Part shown: positions 63,401 to 64,000 of the stretch, piece after piece
How the letters are laid out: the number at the start of each line of letters is the position of its first letter
Position numbering within the stretch: position 1 is the first letter of the stretch
Origin: Salvelinus alpinus
Lineage: Eukaryota; Chordata; Actinopteri; Salmoniformes; Salmonidae
Reading direction: 5' to 3'
Assembly: GCF_045679555.1 (NCBI RefSeq)
Contig: NC_092100.1
Span: forward strand, 36,356,106-36,420,105
DNA: 64,000 nt
The notes under the pieces: model-generated
What the model was told of the DNA's origin: nothing
The model's database searches: none
The model's input: only the letters and a program-made list of their open reading frames with translations
Program-made: the position numbers and the translations under genes

Positions 63401-64000
63401 TTAAATTGATCTGTCTGCTTTTTATTTGTCTGTGTGTGTAGAGTCTATACTTTAAGCTGCGTTCCATGATCCCCTGCTGTCTTTGCCATCTGAACTTCAC
63501 TGTAGCTGTACCAGAAGAAGAACTCATACAGGTGAGAGGACATACATACCTGAGCACACCTCTCCTATCTTGTCCATCTTAACTTAGTTTTGGTCAGTAT
63601 CTTTATTTTACATTTGTGTCATTAAATGATAGCAACAAGGTAAAAAGAGTTTCATTCTCTCTCATTTTCTCACATCCCCTCTCCCCTCCAGGTGGCGGTG
63701 ACAGCCGTAGCCATGAGTTTTGACAAGGAGACTCAGCAGGCAGCAGACAGGGCTCTCACCAGGGGTCAGTATTCTGAAAGCCTATATGTCAAGGCTTAGA
63801 GATAAGGTTCTGGAGTTATGGCGAGCTGGAGAGATAAGACCCTCTACTTGAGTTGGTATACTCGGGTGGGTTGAGGGGGGAAAGAGATTGAACTCTGTGT
63901 GTTTGTTTGTTTTCCAGGGAGTGGTGAGAATGAGGAGCAGCTCCAGTTTTCTATGGAGCTGTGTGGAGAGTCAACCATCTCCAACAACCAGCCTACAGCC
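16801..64000 (+). CDS. c2cd5: C2 domain-containing protein 5 (C2CD5/CDP138), partial at the 3' end
   Basis: Known of the family: C2CD5 binds calcium and phospholipid through an N-terminal C2 domain, is phosphorylated by Akt2, and promotes fusion of GLUT4 vesicles with the plasma membrane in insulin-stimulated adipocytes. Seen here: 20 constitutive exons joined by GT-AG introns give a continuous frame of 859 codons to the window edge. The C2 domain fills about residues 1-110, with candidate calcium ligands D19, D26, D76, D78 and D84. The Akt-type motif R192-x-R194-x-x-S197 is intact. A Ser/Pro-rich linker (about 270-340) contains the block [14 protein letters not shown]. Conserved C-terminal blocks include [20 protein letters not shown] and [14 protein letters not shown]. 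The start gives MPGKLK, as in vertebrate orthologues. The human protein is about 1000 residues, so the last 140-150 residues lie beyond 64000. Exon coordinates follow as separate entries. Introns 5, 6 and 9 are swollen by transposons. A salmonid duplicate copy of the gene may exist elsewhere. Confidence 0.96.
17014..17100 (+). CDS. c2cd5: c2cd5 coding exon 2 (residues 31-59)
   Basis: It encodes the C2-domain stretch starting [19 protein letters not shown] and ending KFE. Acceptor ttacag, donor gtaaaa, phase 0 at both ends. The intron before it is only 123 bases. Confidence 0.95.
17252..17423 (+). CDS. c2cd5: c2cd5 coding exon 3 (residues 60-116)
   Basis: It encodes [20 protein letters not shown] and the second calcium loop (D76, D78, D84), then the end of the C2 domain ([11 protein letters not shown]). 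Acceptor ctgtag. The donor gtgcgt leaves one base of the Gly117 codon. Confidence 0.95.
18131..18226 (+). CDS. c2cd5: c2cd5 coding exon 4 (residues 117-148)
   Basis: It encodes [20 protein letters not shown] and ends VKFFC. Acceptor ttgtag, donor gtgagt, phase 1 at both ends. The preceding 707-base intron (17424-18130) shows no recognisable repeat. Confidence 0.94.
18327..18482 (+). CDS. c2cd5: c2cd5 coding exon 5 (residues 149-200), with the Akt-type site
   Basis: It encodes [20 protein letters not shown] and ends [11 protein letters not shown]192, R194 and S197 form an R-x-R-x-x-S Akt consensus; S197 is the reported Akt2 site of mammalian CDP138, so regulation by phosphorylation is probably kept. 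Acceptor tgttag, donor gtacat. An 8.6-kb transposon-filled intron follows. Confidence 0.95.
18657..19813 (+). mobile_element. Tc1-like transposon in intron 5
   Basis: Left end tcagaaagtattcatacccc (its outermost bases altered) and right end caatactttccaaatgcactg followed by TA. Same family as 1923-3434 but in the opposite sense. The transposase is in + sense and broken. Confidence 0.85.
19040..19575 (+). pseudogene. Tc1 transposase remnant
   Basis: Plus-strand codons give the region around the first catalytic Asp, the [19 protein letters not shown] box, and later [20 protein letters not shown] with the third acid. The second motif is interrupted: the codon before GAC AAC GAT is TAG (19319-19321). 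Other frame breaks follow. Confidence 0.78.
19816..21566 (-). pseudogene. L2-type LINE, 5' half, reversed
   Basis: On the - strand this runs from a 5'-type start (caagatggcgccgacag at 21566) through the endonuclease region to the linker corresponding to about residue 463 of the intact copy ([20 protein letters not shown], then [20 protein letters not shown]). It carries a miniature hAT-type element at 20742-21163. The complementary 3' half lies in + sense immediately to the right. Confidence 0.78.
20742..21163. mobile_element. miniature hAT-type element in the LINE
   Basis: Ends tagggttgggccga and the inverse ttgctcaagccta form terminal repeats. The flanks gaatgtta (20734-20741) and gtatgtta (21164-21171) match in 7 of 8 bases, the 8-base target duplication typical of hAT. 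LINE sequence continues across it. No coding capacity. Confidence 0.78.
21567..22978 (+). pseudogene. L2-type LINE, 3' half
   Basis: In + sense it covers from about residue 521 of the intact protein ([20 protein letters not shown]) through motif B ([16 protein letters not shown]) to [11 protein letters not shown]. The motif C region is deleted or damaged: [15 protein letters not shown] follows soon after [10 protein letters not shown]. Several frame breaks. The 3' UTR stops short of the TTTGATTTGATT tail. Confidence 0.8.
22979..23192. other. short non-coding gap between LINEs
   Basis: Intron sequence between the rearranged LINE and the intact one. I see no feature in it. Confidence 0.4.
23193..26688 (+). 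mobile_element. full-length L2-type LINE in intron 5
   Basis: It begins acttccggcgccgaaaagag just before the ORF start and ends in the microsatellite-like tail aataaaatttgatttgattt. A single long ORF occupies most of it. The 3' UTR has two tandem variants of a segment starting ccactagccactttaaac. No target duplication is obvious, as is common in this clade. Confidence 0.88.
23214..26159 (+). CDS. L2-type LINE endonuclease/reverse transcriptase, intact (981 aa)
   Basis: It nicks target DNA and copies the LINE RNA into the genome. Domains in order: a hydrophobic and basic N-terminus (1-105); an apurinic-type endonuclease (about 107-325) with TETWL at 142-146, VAGDFN at 263-268 and the catalytic DHDS at 316-319; a linker; a reverse transcriptase (about 570-840) with FIDYSSAF at 664-671, [11 protein letters not shown] at 721-731 and FADD at 753-756; then a conserved C-terminal region ending AIRLLNSHH. 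No stop or frameshift interrupts 981 codons, so the copy is young. I see no separate ORF1. The ATG at 23214 gives [10 protein letters not shown]. An intron location in the same sense as c2cd5 means it is transcribed within the host pre-mRNA. Confidence 0.9.
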   Translation: MAASLRVPWKICSILFFYVLFLTSVPQVILGFITYSREELLNIRLTSTHHRSYQEYDFPETDPVFCLPPNTMDLIPAGDPVRRRKRGKRGGLVVRLRRRAHRAPLPSILLANVQSLDNKVDEIRARVTFQRDIRDCNVLCFTETWLTQETLTESVQPAGFFMHRADRNKHLSGKKRGGGVCLMINETWCDHHNNTQELKSFCSPDLELLTIKCRPHYLPREFSSIIITAVYIPPQADTSMALNELYLTLCKLETTHPEAAFIVAGDFNKANLKTKLPKFYQHIDCATRAGKTLDHCYTNFRDAYKALPRPPFGKADHDSILLIPAYKQKLKQQAPALRSVQRWSDQSESTLQDCFDHADWNMFRIASNNNIDEYADSVSEFIRKCIDDVVPTATIKTFPNQKPWIDGSIRVKLKARTTAFNQGKVTGSMTEYKQCSYSLRKAIKQAKSQYRDKIESQFNSSDTRGMWQGLQSITDYKKKTSPVADQDVLLPDRLNNFFARFEDNTVPLTRPPTKTCGLSFTAAEVSKTFKRVNPRKAAGPDGIPSRVLRACADQLAGVFTDIFNQSLSQSAVPTCFKRATIVPVPKKAKVTELNDYRPVALTSVIMKCFERLVKDHITSTLPDTLDPLQFAYRPNRSTDDAIATTLHTALTHLDKRNTHVRMLFIDYSSAFNTIVPSKLVIKLETLGLDPALCNWVLDFLTGRPQVVRVGNNISTPLILNTGAPQGCVLSPLLYSLFTHDCVAMHASNSIIKFADDTTVVGLITNNDETAYREEVRALGVWCQENNLTLNVNKTKEMIVDFRKQQREHPPIHIDGSVVEKVESFKFLGVHITDKLNWSTHTDSVVKKAQQRLFNLRRLKKFGLSPKALTNFYRCTIESILSGCITAWYGNCSAHNRKALQRVVRSAERITGGKLPALQDTYTTRCHRKAIKIIKDNNHPSHCLFTPLSSRRRGQYRCIKAGTERLKNSFYLKAIRLLNSHH
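26689..27120. other. end of intron 5, non-coding
   Basis: Intron sequence leading to the exon 6 acceptor ttgtgtgtag. No repeat recognised. Confidence 0.5.
27121..27370 (+). CDS. c2cd5: c2cd5 coding exon 6 (residues 201-283)
   Basis: It encodes [20 protein letters not shown], then [20 protein letters not shown], a conserved core block. Next comes a linker with a Thr/His-rich insert ([14 protein letters not shown]) built on a CA-rich stretch; this is probably a repeat expansion relative to mammals. It ends SPSKDSKE across the junction. Acceptor gtgtag, donor gtgagt, two bases carried over. Confidence 0.94.
27500..28468. mobile_element. miniature hAT-type element, intron 6
   Basis: The ends tagggcagggcggtatac and gtattgcccagccctag are inverted repeats. 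The interior has no transposase. The flanks gtctgttt and gtgtttgt are only partly alike, so the target duplication has decayed. Related ends occur at 20742 and 38796. Confidence 0.7.
28469..29730. other. intron 6 interior with a candidate exon
   Basis: Apart from the possible exon at 28899-29045 this is intron DNA. The stretch 29132-29175 repeats the 3' part of that candidate exon and its donor (cagaacttct, gggtcttcactggtac). Confidence 0.5.
28899..29045 (+). CDS. c2cd5: possible optional c2cd5 exon in intron 6 (49 codons)
   Basis: Read in the phase left by exon 6, this stretch encodes a protein-like Ser/Thr-rich sequence ([16 protein letters not shown], then [13 protein letters not shown]) with no stop. 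Acceptor ggttcag at 28892-28898. Using the weak donor gtgaag after 29045 the length is 147 bases and the frame into exon 7 is kept. The better-looking donor gtacgg after 29020 would break the frame. The polypyrimidine tract near the acceptor is poor. This is inference, without support from transcripts. Confidence 0.35.
30100..30563 (+). mobile_element. tRNA-derived SINE with perfect target duplication
   Basis: The head has box A gtggcgcagtggtctaag (30111) and a B-box-like ggattcgagtaca (30168). The 11-base repeat aaatatcaacg flanks it at 30089-30099 and 30564-30574, showing insertion by target-primed reverse transcription into the Tc1 end. The middle carries a perfect 24-base inverted repeat (30321-30344 with 30356-30379). 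Confidence 0.9.
30842..31488 (+). pseudogene. decayed Tc1 transposase
   Basis: The recognisable part includes [15 protein letters not shown], where the first catalytic acid of the usual DES motif reads DKS, then VGERFADVN and [12 protein letters not shown] large internal deletion then joins straight to [20 protein letters not shown] and the end NNLINSM. The second catalytic Asp is inside the deletion. Confidence 0.8.
31620..31712 (-). mobile_element. short 3' end of an L2-type LINE
   Basis: The sequence aattttattggtcacataca then gcgagtgtagcaaaatgctt is the reverse of the tail of the full-length LINE (compare 26590-26675). It is a heavily 5'-truncated insertion inside the Tc1. Confidence 0.8.
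32147..32298 (+). mobile_element. 5'-truncated tRNA-derived SINE
   Basis: Begins at gatccaggctgtatcaccac, inside the B box region, and continues with the usual body and tail gttaaataaaggttaaatta. Same type as 6712-6913. Confidence 0.82.
32876..32945. mobile_element. solo Tc1 end of the 'taaactcagcaaaaaaag' type
   Basis: It matches the inverse of the right end of the element at 59000-60349 (aggaccctgtctttcaaaga). It is embedded in another Tc1 and its own other end is absent. Confidence 0.7.
33364..34320. mobile_element. Tc1 fragment split by a dispersed repeat
   Basis: The left end cagtgcatttggaaactatt runs to 33569 and resumes at 34289 (ctttactcagtactttgttg). The two pieces are contiguous in intact relatives such as 36530-38310. 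It is truncated at 34320, with no transposase left. Confidence 0.75.
33570..34288. mobile_element. dispersed repeat with 'agaggtcgaccgatta' ends
   Basis: Starts agaggtcgaccgattatgg and ends aaatcggccatgc, with internal stretches shared inverted with 11873-13258. It has no protein-coding capacity. It splits a Tc1. Confidence 0.68.
34543..34700 (+). CDS. c2cd5: c2cd5 coding exon 7 (residues 284-336)
   Basis: It encodes a Pro/Ser-rich linker: [20 protein letters not shown], then [20 protein letters not shown] and TPRIG. The [14 protein letters not shown] block is a conserved, probably phosphorylated, low-complexity segment. Acceptor ctggcag, donor gtaaga, ending in phase 1. Confidence 0.94.
35159..35374 (+). 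CDS. c2cd5: c2cd5 cassette exon (72 codons, in frame)
   Basis: The exon is 216 bases, a multiple of three, with phase 1 at both ends, so it can be included or skipped without changing the frame. It continues from exon 7 as [20 protein letters not shown] and ends [15 protein letters not shown]. Acceptor ctctgcag follows a long pyrimidine tract; donor gtagga. The mammalian reference protein I recall joins the flanking exons directly, hence the reading as alternative. The composition (Ser/Pro-rich, no stop in 216 bases) supports real coding sequence. Confidence 0.75.
35375..36057. other. intron between cassette exon and exon 8
   Basis: Non-coding, pyrimidine-rich in places. No repeat or gene recognised. 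Confidence 0.5.
36058..36146 (+). CDS. c2cd5: c2cd5 coding exon 8 (residues 337-366)
   Basis: It encodes [20 protein letters not shown] then [10 protein letters not shown]. It is conserved with mammals apart from small Gly/Ser differences. Acceptor tatcag, donor gtaagc. It returns the frame to phase 0. Confidence 0.94.
36333..36415. repeat. (CA)n microsatellite
   Basis: An uninterrupted run of about 41 CA units in intron 8. Likely highly polymorphic and capable of Z-DNA. Confidence 0.97.
36530..38310. mobile_element. fold-back Tc1-like element (head-to-head)
   Basis: The ends cagtgcattcggaaagtatt and aatacttcccgaaggcactg are both present. From 36720 to 37035 transposase sequence reads on the - strand, but from 37036 to 38130 it reads on the + strand ([35 protein letters not shown]). 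Arms 36853-37035 and 37347-37535 are inverted copies. The + strand part has several stops, for example after LSLG at 37810. Confidence 0.8.
38528..38636 (+). CDS. c2cd5: c2cd5 coding exon 9 (residues 367-402)
   Basis: It encodes [20 protein letters not shown] then [16 protein letters not shown]. Acceptor tttcag, donor gtgagt. One base carries over. The next constitutive exon is 19.5 kb away. Confidence 0.95.
38796..39165. mobile_element. truncated miniature hAT-type element
   Basis: Starts tagggttgggcgttatcc and shares the ggtattactg and gggggcgctatttttt segments with 20742-21163. The right end is replaced by the following repeat. Confidence 0.6.
39166..40525. repeat. dispersed repeat with two internal direct units
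   Basis: Two related units of about 260 bases lie 390 bases apart (39780-40035 and 40169-40440), sharing ctttatcgaacaaa, ctgatgaagatcatcaa and tttttgaaatc. The left part (gatagaaaacactctgaa) is shared, inverted, with 46773-47987. No protein-coding capacity. Confidence 0.7.
40526..43859. other. intron 9 region with repeat shards
   Basis: No gene. L1-type shards lie at about 41170-41245 and 42713-42860, matching 51037-51180 of the full LINE. A SINE fragment lies at about 42900-42965 (- strand). The block gggagtaggctacagtacta occurs at 40590 and again at 42975 with its downstream sequence, a local duplication. Confidence 0.55.
44739..46538 (+). pseudogene. hAT transposase, frame broken
   Basis: Order of parts: a BED-type zinc-finger region ([20 protein letters not shown]), a DDE-core segment ([20 protein letters not shown]), the block [12 protein letters not shown] and [13 protein letters not shown], a middle region ([11 protein letters not shown]), and the C-terminal dimerisation block ([20 protein letters not shown]). 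Defects: frame changes near 45011 (a run of eight T), near 45045, near 45340 and near 46240, and an in-frame TAA at 45629-45631. Each segment is well kept, so it is a moderately young but dead copy. Confidence 0.88.
46654..48029 (+). mobile_element. tRNA-derived SINE split by another repeat
   Basis: The left piece (46654-46772) starts ggggcggctggtagcctaat with a tRNA-like head, and contains GTTAAC near its end. The right piece (47988-48029) is the expected continuation, cccactgttcttaggccg to the tail. The insert between is flanked by agttaac on both sides. Confidence 0.85.
46773..47987. repeat. dispersed repeat inserted in the SINE
   Basis: It begins ctctaccgacccccccc and ends gatctagaacagagt, flanked by the 7-base direct repeat agttaac (46766-46772, 47988-47994). 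It shares sequence, inverted, with 39166-40525 (cagagtgttttctatccaat). No coding capacity. Confidence 0.8.
48846..49012 (-). mobile_element. tRNA-Ala-like SINE
   Basis: The - strand head folds like tRNA-Ala with a TGC anticodon in a cttgcaa loop (48933-49007), and is followed by the tail gtcgctctggataagagcgt. The acceptor stem has mismatches. It is a SINE head rather than a functional tRNA gene. Confidence 0.85.
49013..49519. other. intron 9 DNA between a SINE and an L1
   Basis: The stretch 49400-49480 (gatttgtcacatgcacagga) resembles a LINE 3' end. Nothing else is recognised. Confidence 0.4.
49520..54730 (-). mobile_element. L1-type LINE in intron 9, antisense to the gene
   Basis: It holds an intact long ORF on the - strand. 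The low-coordinate end is rich in T (49520-49600), which would be an A-rich 3' end on the LINE strand. Upstream of the ORF, 53880-54730 is probably its 5' region, where a short frame (54460-54681) may be a remnant of a first ORF. The boundaries are approximate. Confidence 0.8.
50058..53879 (-). CDS. L1-type LINE ORF2: endonuclease/reverse transcriptase, intact (1273 aa)
   Basis: It would nick DNA and reverse-transcribe LINE RNA. Domains: an endonuclease (about 10-240) with SYNCNGL at 14-20, LQETHS at 43-48, VGDFN at 147-151, LDYFL at 210-214 and SDHH at 234-237; a coiled, Glu/Lys-rich linker (about 310-370); a reverse transcriptase (about 500-790) with IADFEKAFD at 611-619, [10 protein letters not shown] at 668-677 and YADD at 713-716; and a C-terminal Cys-rich motif of CRFC..H..C form. 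There is no stop or frameshift over 3.8 kb. Some positions differ from common motifs, for example [13 protein letters not shown] where PG-DG is usual. It lies antisense to c2cd5, so host transcription opposes it. Confidence 0.88.
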   Translation of the reverse strand: MCLIMVSGEISIASYNCNGLADNKKRRSVFTWLKEKDYNIYCLQETHSTVLDEVLWKKNWGGEIYFSHGQRNSKGVMVLINNNFDPNVQLVQTDPQGRWIILNMLLDNKHIWLINLYGPNNDDPSFFDNIYKNVSTLQATLDSIIIVGDFNTVLNTSMDRKGNHTTNYHPQALKEIRNVMDILELVDIWRLKYPDLVRYTWRRLNQASRLDYFLISFSLAPKVKKCLIGDRMRSDHHIIGIYITLTEFPRGRGYWKFNQSLLDDKLFRTRTEEFRTDFFRHNIGTADPHIVWDTFKCAFRGHAIQYSSIKQKQFRSKESILTKEIEGLTVQLDNNKNGTIEAQNKLEEKQKEMEELIQERSSVIYYKNKANWMEYGEKCTKFFFNLQYRNATKKNVLKLVTNDGVTHESPNDILKEEVKYFKNIFSFQAPPSPLTETNCMDFFPNNNVKLTFVQKDSCEGLITEEELLDAIGAFKDGKTPRLDGIPVEVYKHFFYILKGPLLACFNHSYINDRLSDTQQEGVISLLLKQDPSGIYKDPVHLKNWRPLTLQCCDAKILAKCLAHRIKKVLSDIIHPNQTGFLHGRYIGDNIRQVLETIEHYEISGTPGLVFIADFEKAFDKVRLEFIYKCLEYFNFGESLIKWVKIMYSNPRCKIVNNGYISESFKLSRGVKQGCPLSAYLFIIAIEMLAVKIRSNINIKGLEIQGLKTKVSLYADDSCFLLKPQLESLHSLLEDLDTFAILSGLKPNYDKCTILRIGSLKNTHFTLPCSLPIKWSDGDVDILGIQIPKERNDLTPINFYRKLAKIDKILLPWKGKYLSICGKITLINSLIISQFTYLLMVLPTPSDLLFKLYEQKIFNFIWNGKPDKIKRAYLYNEYEFGGQKLLNIKALDLSLKASVIQKLYLNPNWFSSRLVRMSHPMFKKGLFPFIQITPAHFRLLEKEIISKISLFFKQALESWLQFQFNPPERTEQIVQQILWLNSNIVIDKKTVFIEEMFKKGIIFVNDIINRTGGVMSHMQLTQTYGNVCSTQNYNQLIAALPQKWKRQVEGDKSKELVCRPYIKEHKWLKKSVINKNIYQFHLRTKKLTAVPYKLQNSWEEIFDVPIPWHMVYELIRKTTPDSKLQIFQFKLLYKILATNRMLYIWGIQSSQLCRFCCEEAESLDHLFWYCPHVARFWSQVQEWLKNCNICVELTLQIAILGDLKSHSQSINNIIIILAKMFIFNLQSVEAMRIGRFKSFVKHHSTAEKYMANKNPKWMMLEDRWERLSGAEGWD
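54731..55109. other. unclassified intron 9 DNA
   Basis: AT-rich with gctagcta runs. I see no gene or clear repeat. Confidence 0.4.
55110..56080 (-). pseudogene. third LINE type, decayed reverse transcriptase
   Basis: The - strand pieces include [20 protein letters not shown] and [10 protein letters not shown] (55678-55989), then [20 protein letters not shown] and [20 protein letters not shown] (55114-55320). These are reverse-transcriptase fingers and motif A of a non-LTR element of Rex/L2-like kind. It is broken and distinct from the other two LINEs. Confidence 0.7.
56081..56557. other. intron 9 DNA leading to the small cassette exon
   Basis: Long pyrimidine-rich stretches (56275-56430, 56500-56530) lie before the acceptor. 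They could serve as splicing-factor binding sites (inference). No repeat recognised. Confidence 0.5.
56558..56611 (+). CDS. c2cd5: c2cd5 small cassette exon (18 codons, in frame)
   Basis: The 54-base exon is phase 1 at both ends and encodes [18 protein letters not shown] between ...HNP and DEPETRD. It has a good acceptor (ggcccag) behind a pyrimidine-rich tract, a near-ideal branch-point-like tactaat about 30 bases upstream, and donor gtacct. Skipping or inclusion keeps the frame. It sits alone in a 19.5-kb intron full of mobile elements yet stays open, which argues for selection. Confidence 0.75.
56612..58114. other. intron DNA after the small cassette exon
   Basis: Low-complexity C-, CT- and TG-rich tracts (56815-56830, 58040-58060) and several ttctaatag/agtttctaa variants at 57880-58010, a weak tandem repeat. 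No gene. Confidence 0.5.
58115..58229 (+). CDS. c2cd5: c2cd5 coding exon 10 (residues 403-440)
   Basis: It encodes [20 protein letters not shown] then [28 protein letters not shown] is one of the best-conserved blocks of the family. Acceptor ttgcag. The donor gtacac splits the Cys441 codon after two bases. Confidence 0.95.
58382..58480 (+). CDS. c2cd5: c2cd5 coding exon 11 (residues 441-473), two possible donors
   Basis: It encodes [20 protein letters not shown] then [13 protein letters not shown]. Ending at 58480 (cag/gttatc) gives [14 protein letters not shown] across the junction, which aligns with the mammalian spacing. A second donor after 58555 (ggg/gtagga) is in the same phase and would add 25 codons. 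Acceptor cccacag. Confidence 0.88.
58761..58952 (+). CDS. c2cd5: c2cd5 coding exon 12 (residues 474-537)
   Basis: It encodes [20 protein letters not shown], then [20 protein letters not shown] and the block [20 protein letters not shown]. The CYHC pair of cysteines is conserved. Acceptor ttccag, donor gtaaca, two bases carried over. Confidence 0.95.
59000..60349 (-). mobile_element. Tc1-like transposon with 'taaactcagcaaaaaaag' ends
   Basis: The ends aaactcagcaaaaaaagaaa and tttcttttttttctgagttt are inverted repeats. The transposase on the - strand is decayed. It lies in intron 12 between two conserved exons. Confidence 0.87.
59388..59745 (-). pseudogene. decayed Tc1 transposase
   Basis: Contains [20 protein letters not shown] (first Asp) and [20 protein letters not shown]. 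Downstream, the second and third catalytic motifs are lost or frame-shifted within 59200-59400. Confidence 0.78.
60411..60597 (+). CDS. c2cd5: c2cd5 coding exon 13 (residues 538-600)
   Basis: It encodes [20 protein letters not shown], then [20 protein letters not shown] and [20 protein letters not shown]. Acceptor attgcag, donor gtaagt. A Tc1 fills the intron before it. Confidence 0.95.
60732..60896 (+). CDS. c2cd5: c2cd5 coding exon 14 (residues 601-655)
   Basis: It encodes [20 protein letters not shown], then [20 protein letters not shown] and [15 protein letters not shown]. Acceptor gtccag, donor gtgaga, phase 0 at both ends. Confidence 0.95.
60897..62282. other. intron 14 with a 68-base tandem repeat
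   Basis: Apart from the tandem repeat at 61117-61320 there is no recognisable element. The right part is AT-rich. Confidence 0.5.
61117..61320. repeat. 68-base tandem repeat, three near-identical copies
   Basis: Copies start at 61117, 61185 and 61253 with gaatcacagctctgtatgag. Degenerate shorter units with tagaatcaca continue to about 61440, so the array grew from a smaller motif. Confidence 0.93.
62283..62423 (+). CDS. c2cd5: c2cd5 coding exon 15 (residues 656-702)
   Basis: It encodes [20 protein letters not shown], then [20 protein letters not shown] and KDAFVLE. The Ser/acidic stretch [13 protein letters not shown] resembles casein-kinase-type sites (inference). Acceptor ttgtag, donor gtatgg. 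Confidence 0.95.
62446..62860. repeat. minisatellite, about 17 units of 18-26 bases
   Basis: Each unit is actgtagggtgggtgtg plus a variable TG run. It sits in intron 15 just downstream of exon 15. Units differ mainly in TG length. The G-runs and TG tracts could form G-quadruplex or Z-DNA (inference). Confidence 0.96.
62936..62999 (+). CDS. c2cd5: c2cd5 coding exon 16 (residues 703-723)
   Basis: It encodes [20 protein letters not shown] plus Ala. Acceptor cttcag, donor gtatac, one base carried over. A minisatellite fills the intron before it. Confidence 0.94.
63086..63147 (+). CDS. c2cd5: c2cd5 coding exon 17 (residues 724-744)
   Basis: It encodes [20 protein letters not shown] plus Gln, a conserved block. 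Acceptor ctccag, donor gtcaga. It returns to phase 0. Confidence 0.94.
63242..63340 (+). CDS. c2cd5: c2cd5 coding exon 18 (residues 745-777)
   Basis: It encodes [20 protein letters not shown] then [13 protein letters not shown]. Acceptor cccaag, donor gtaaga, phase 0 at both ends. Confidence 0.94.
63442..63531 (+). CDS. c2cd5: c2cd5 coding exon 19 (residues 778-807)
   Basis: It encodes [20 protein letters not shown] then [10 protein letters not shown]. The CCLCH motif is conserved. Acceptor tgtgtag, donor gtgaga. Confidence 0.95.
63692..63764 (+). CDS. c2cd5: c2cd5 coding exon 20 (residues 808-831)
   Basis: It encodes [20 protein letters not shown] then ALTR. This region is more divergent from mammals than the blocks around it. 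Acceptor ctccag, donor gtcagt, one base carried over. Confidence 0.9.
63918..64000 (+). CDS. c2cd5: c2cd5 coding exon 21 (residues 832-859), cut by the window edge
   Basis: It starts [20 protein letters not shown] and reads open to base 64000. It corresponds to the mammalian NEELLQFPLELC region. No donor is reached. Confidence 0.9.

Overview
This is a teleost nuclear genomic window, almost certainly from a salmonid (Salmo/Oncorhynchus type). Two things point there. One is the intron-rich vertebrate gene c2cd5. The other is the mix of repeats: many Tc1-like transposons of several terminal-repeat families, tRNA-derived SINEs of the salmonid kinds, L2-type and L1-type LINEs, and hAT transposons with their short derivatives.

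The only host gene I can support is c2cd5 (C2 calcium-dependent domain containing 5, also called CDP138), on the + strand. Its start codon is at 16801 and it runs past the right edge. I could place 20 constitutive coding exons by clean GT-AG junctions and continuous reading frame. They total 859 codons up to base 64000; roughly the last 140-150 residues must lie outside. Residues known to matter in the mammalian protein are present: Asp19 and Asp26 of the C2 domain, and the Akt-type site R-x-R-x-x-S ending at Ser197. Two in-frame optional exons look real (72 codons at 35159-35374; 18 codons at 56558-56611). A third optional exon (28899-29045) and an alternative donor in exon 11 (58480 versus 58555) are plausible. 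A non-coding first exon may end at 6003.

Layout. Bases 1-4441 hold the end of a Sleeping-Beauty-like Tc1 and three more Tc1 copies, the third folded back on itself. Bases 4442-6003 are unclassified DNA and the possible promoter/first exon. Bases 6712-16215 hold a SINE, a 1.86-kb palindromic element flanked by TA, and an L2 LINE split by a nested repeat and a Tc1. Bases 16782-18482 are coding exons 1-5. Intron 5 (18483-27120) holds a Tc1, a rearranged L2 carrying a hAT-type miniature element, and a full-length L2 with an intact 981-residue ORF. Intron 6 (27371-34542) holds a hAT-type miniature element and a deeply nested cluster (29731-34409). The 36.5-38.3 kb region holds a second fold-back Tc1. 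Intron 9 (38637-58114) holds a hAT transposon nested in a Tc1 and itself carrying a split SINE, then an L1-type LINE with an intact 1273-residue ORF on the - strand, and a degraded third LINE. Bases 58115-64000 are the compact 3' half of the gene with one Tc1 and two minisatellites in its introns.

The genes do not form a functional system together. One conserved vesicle-trafficking gene has been inflated by layered transposon insertions. The items most worth following up are the cassette exons, the palindromic and fold-back structures, and the two LINEs with intact ORFs.
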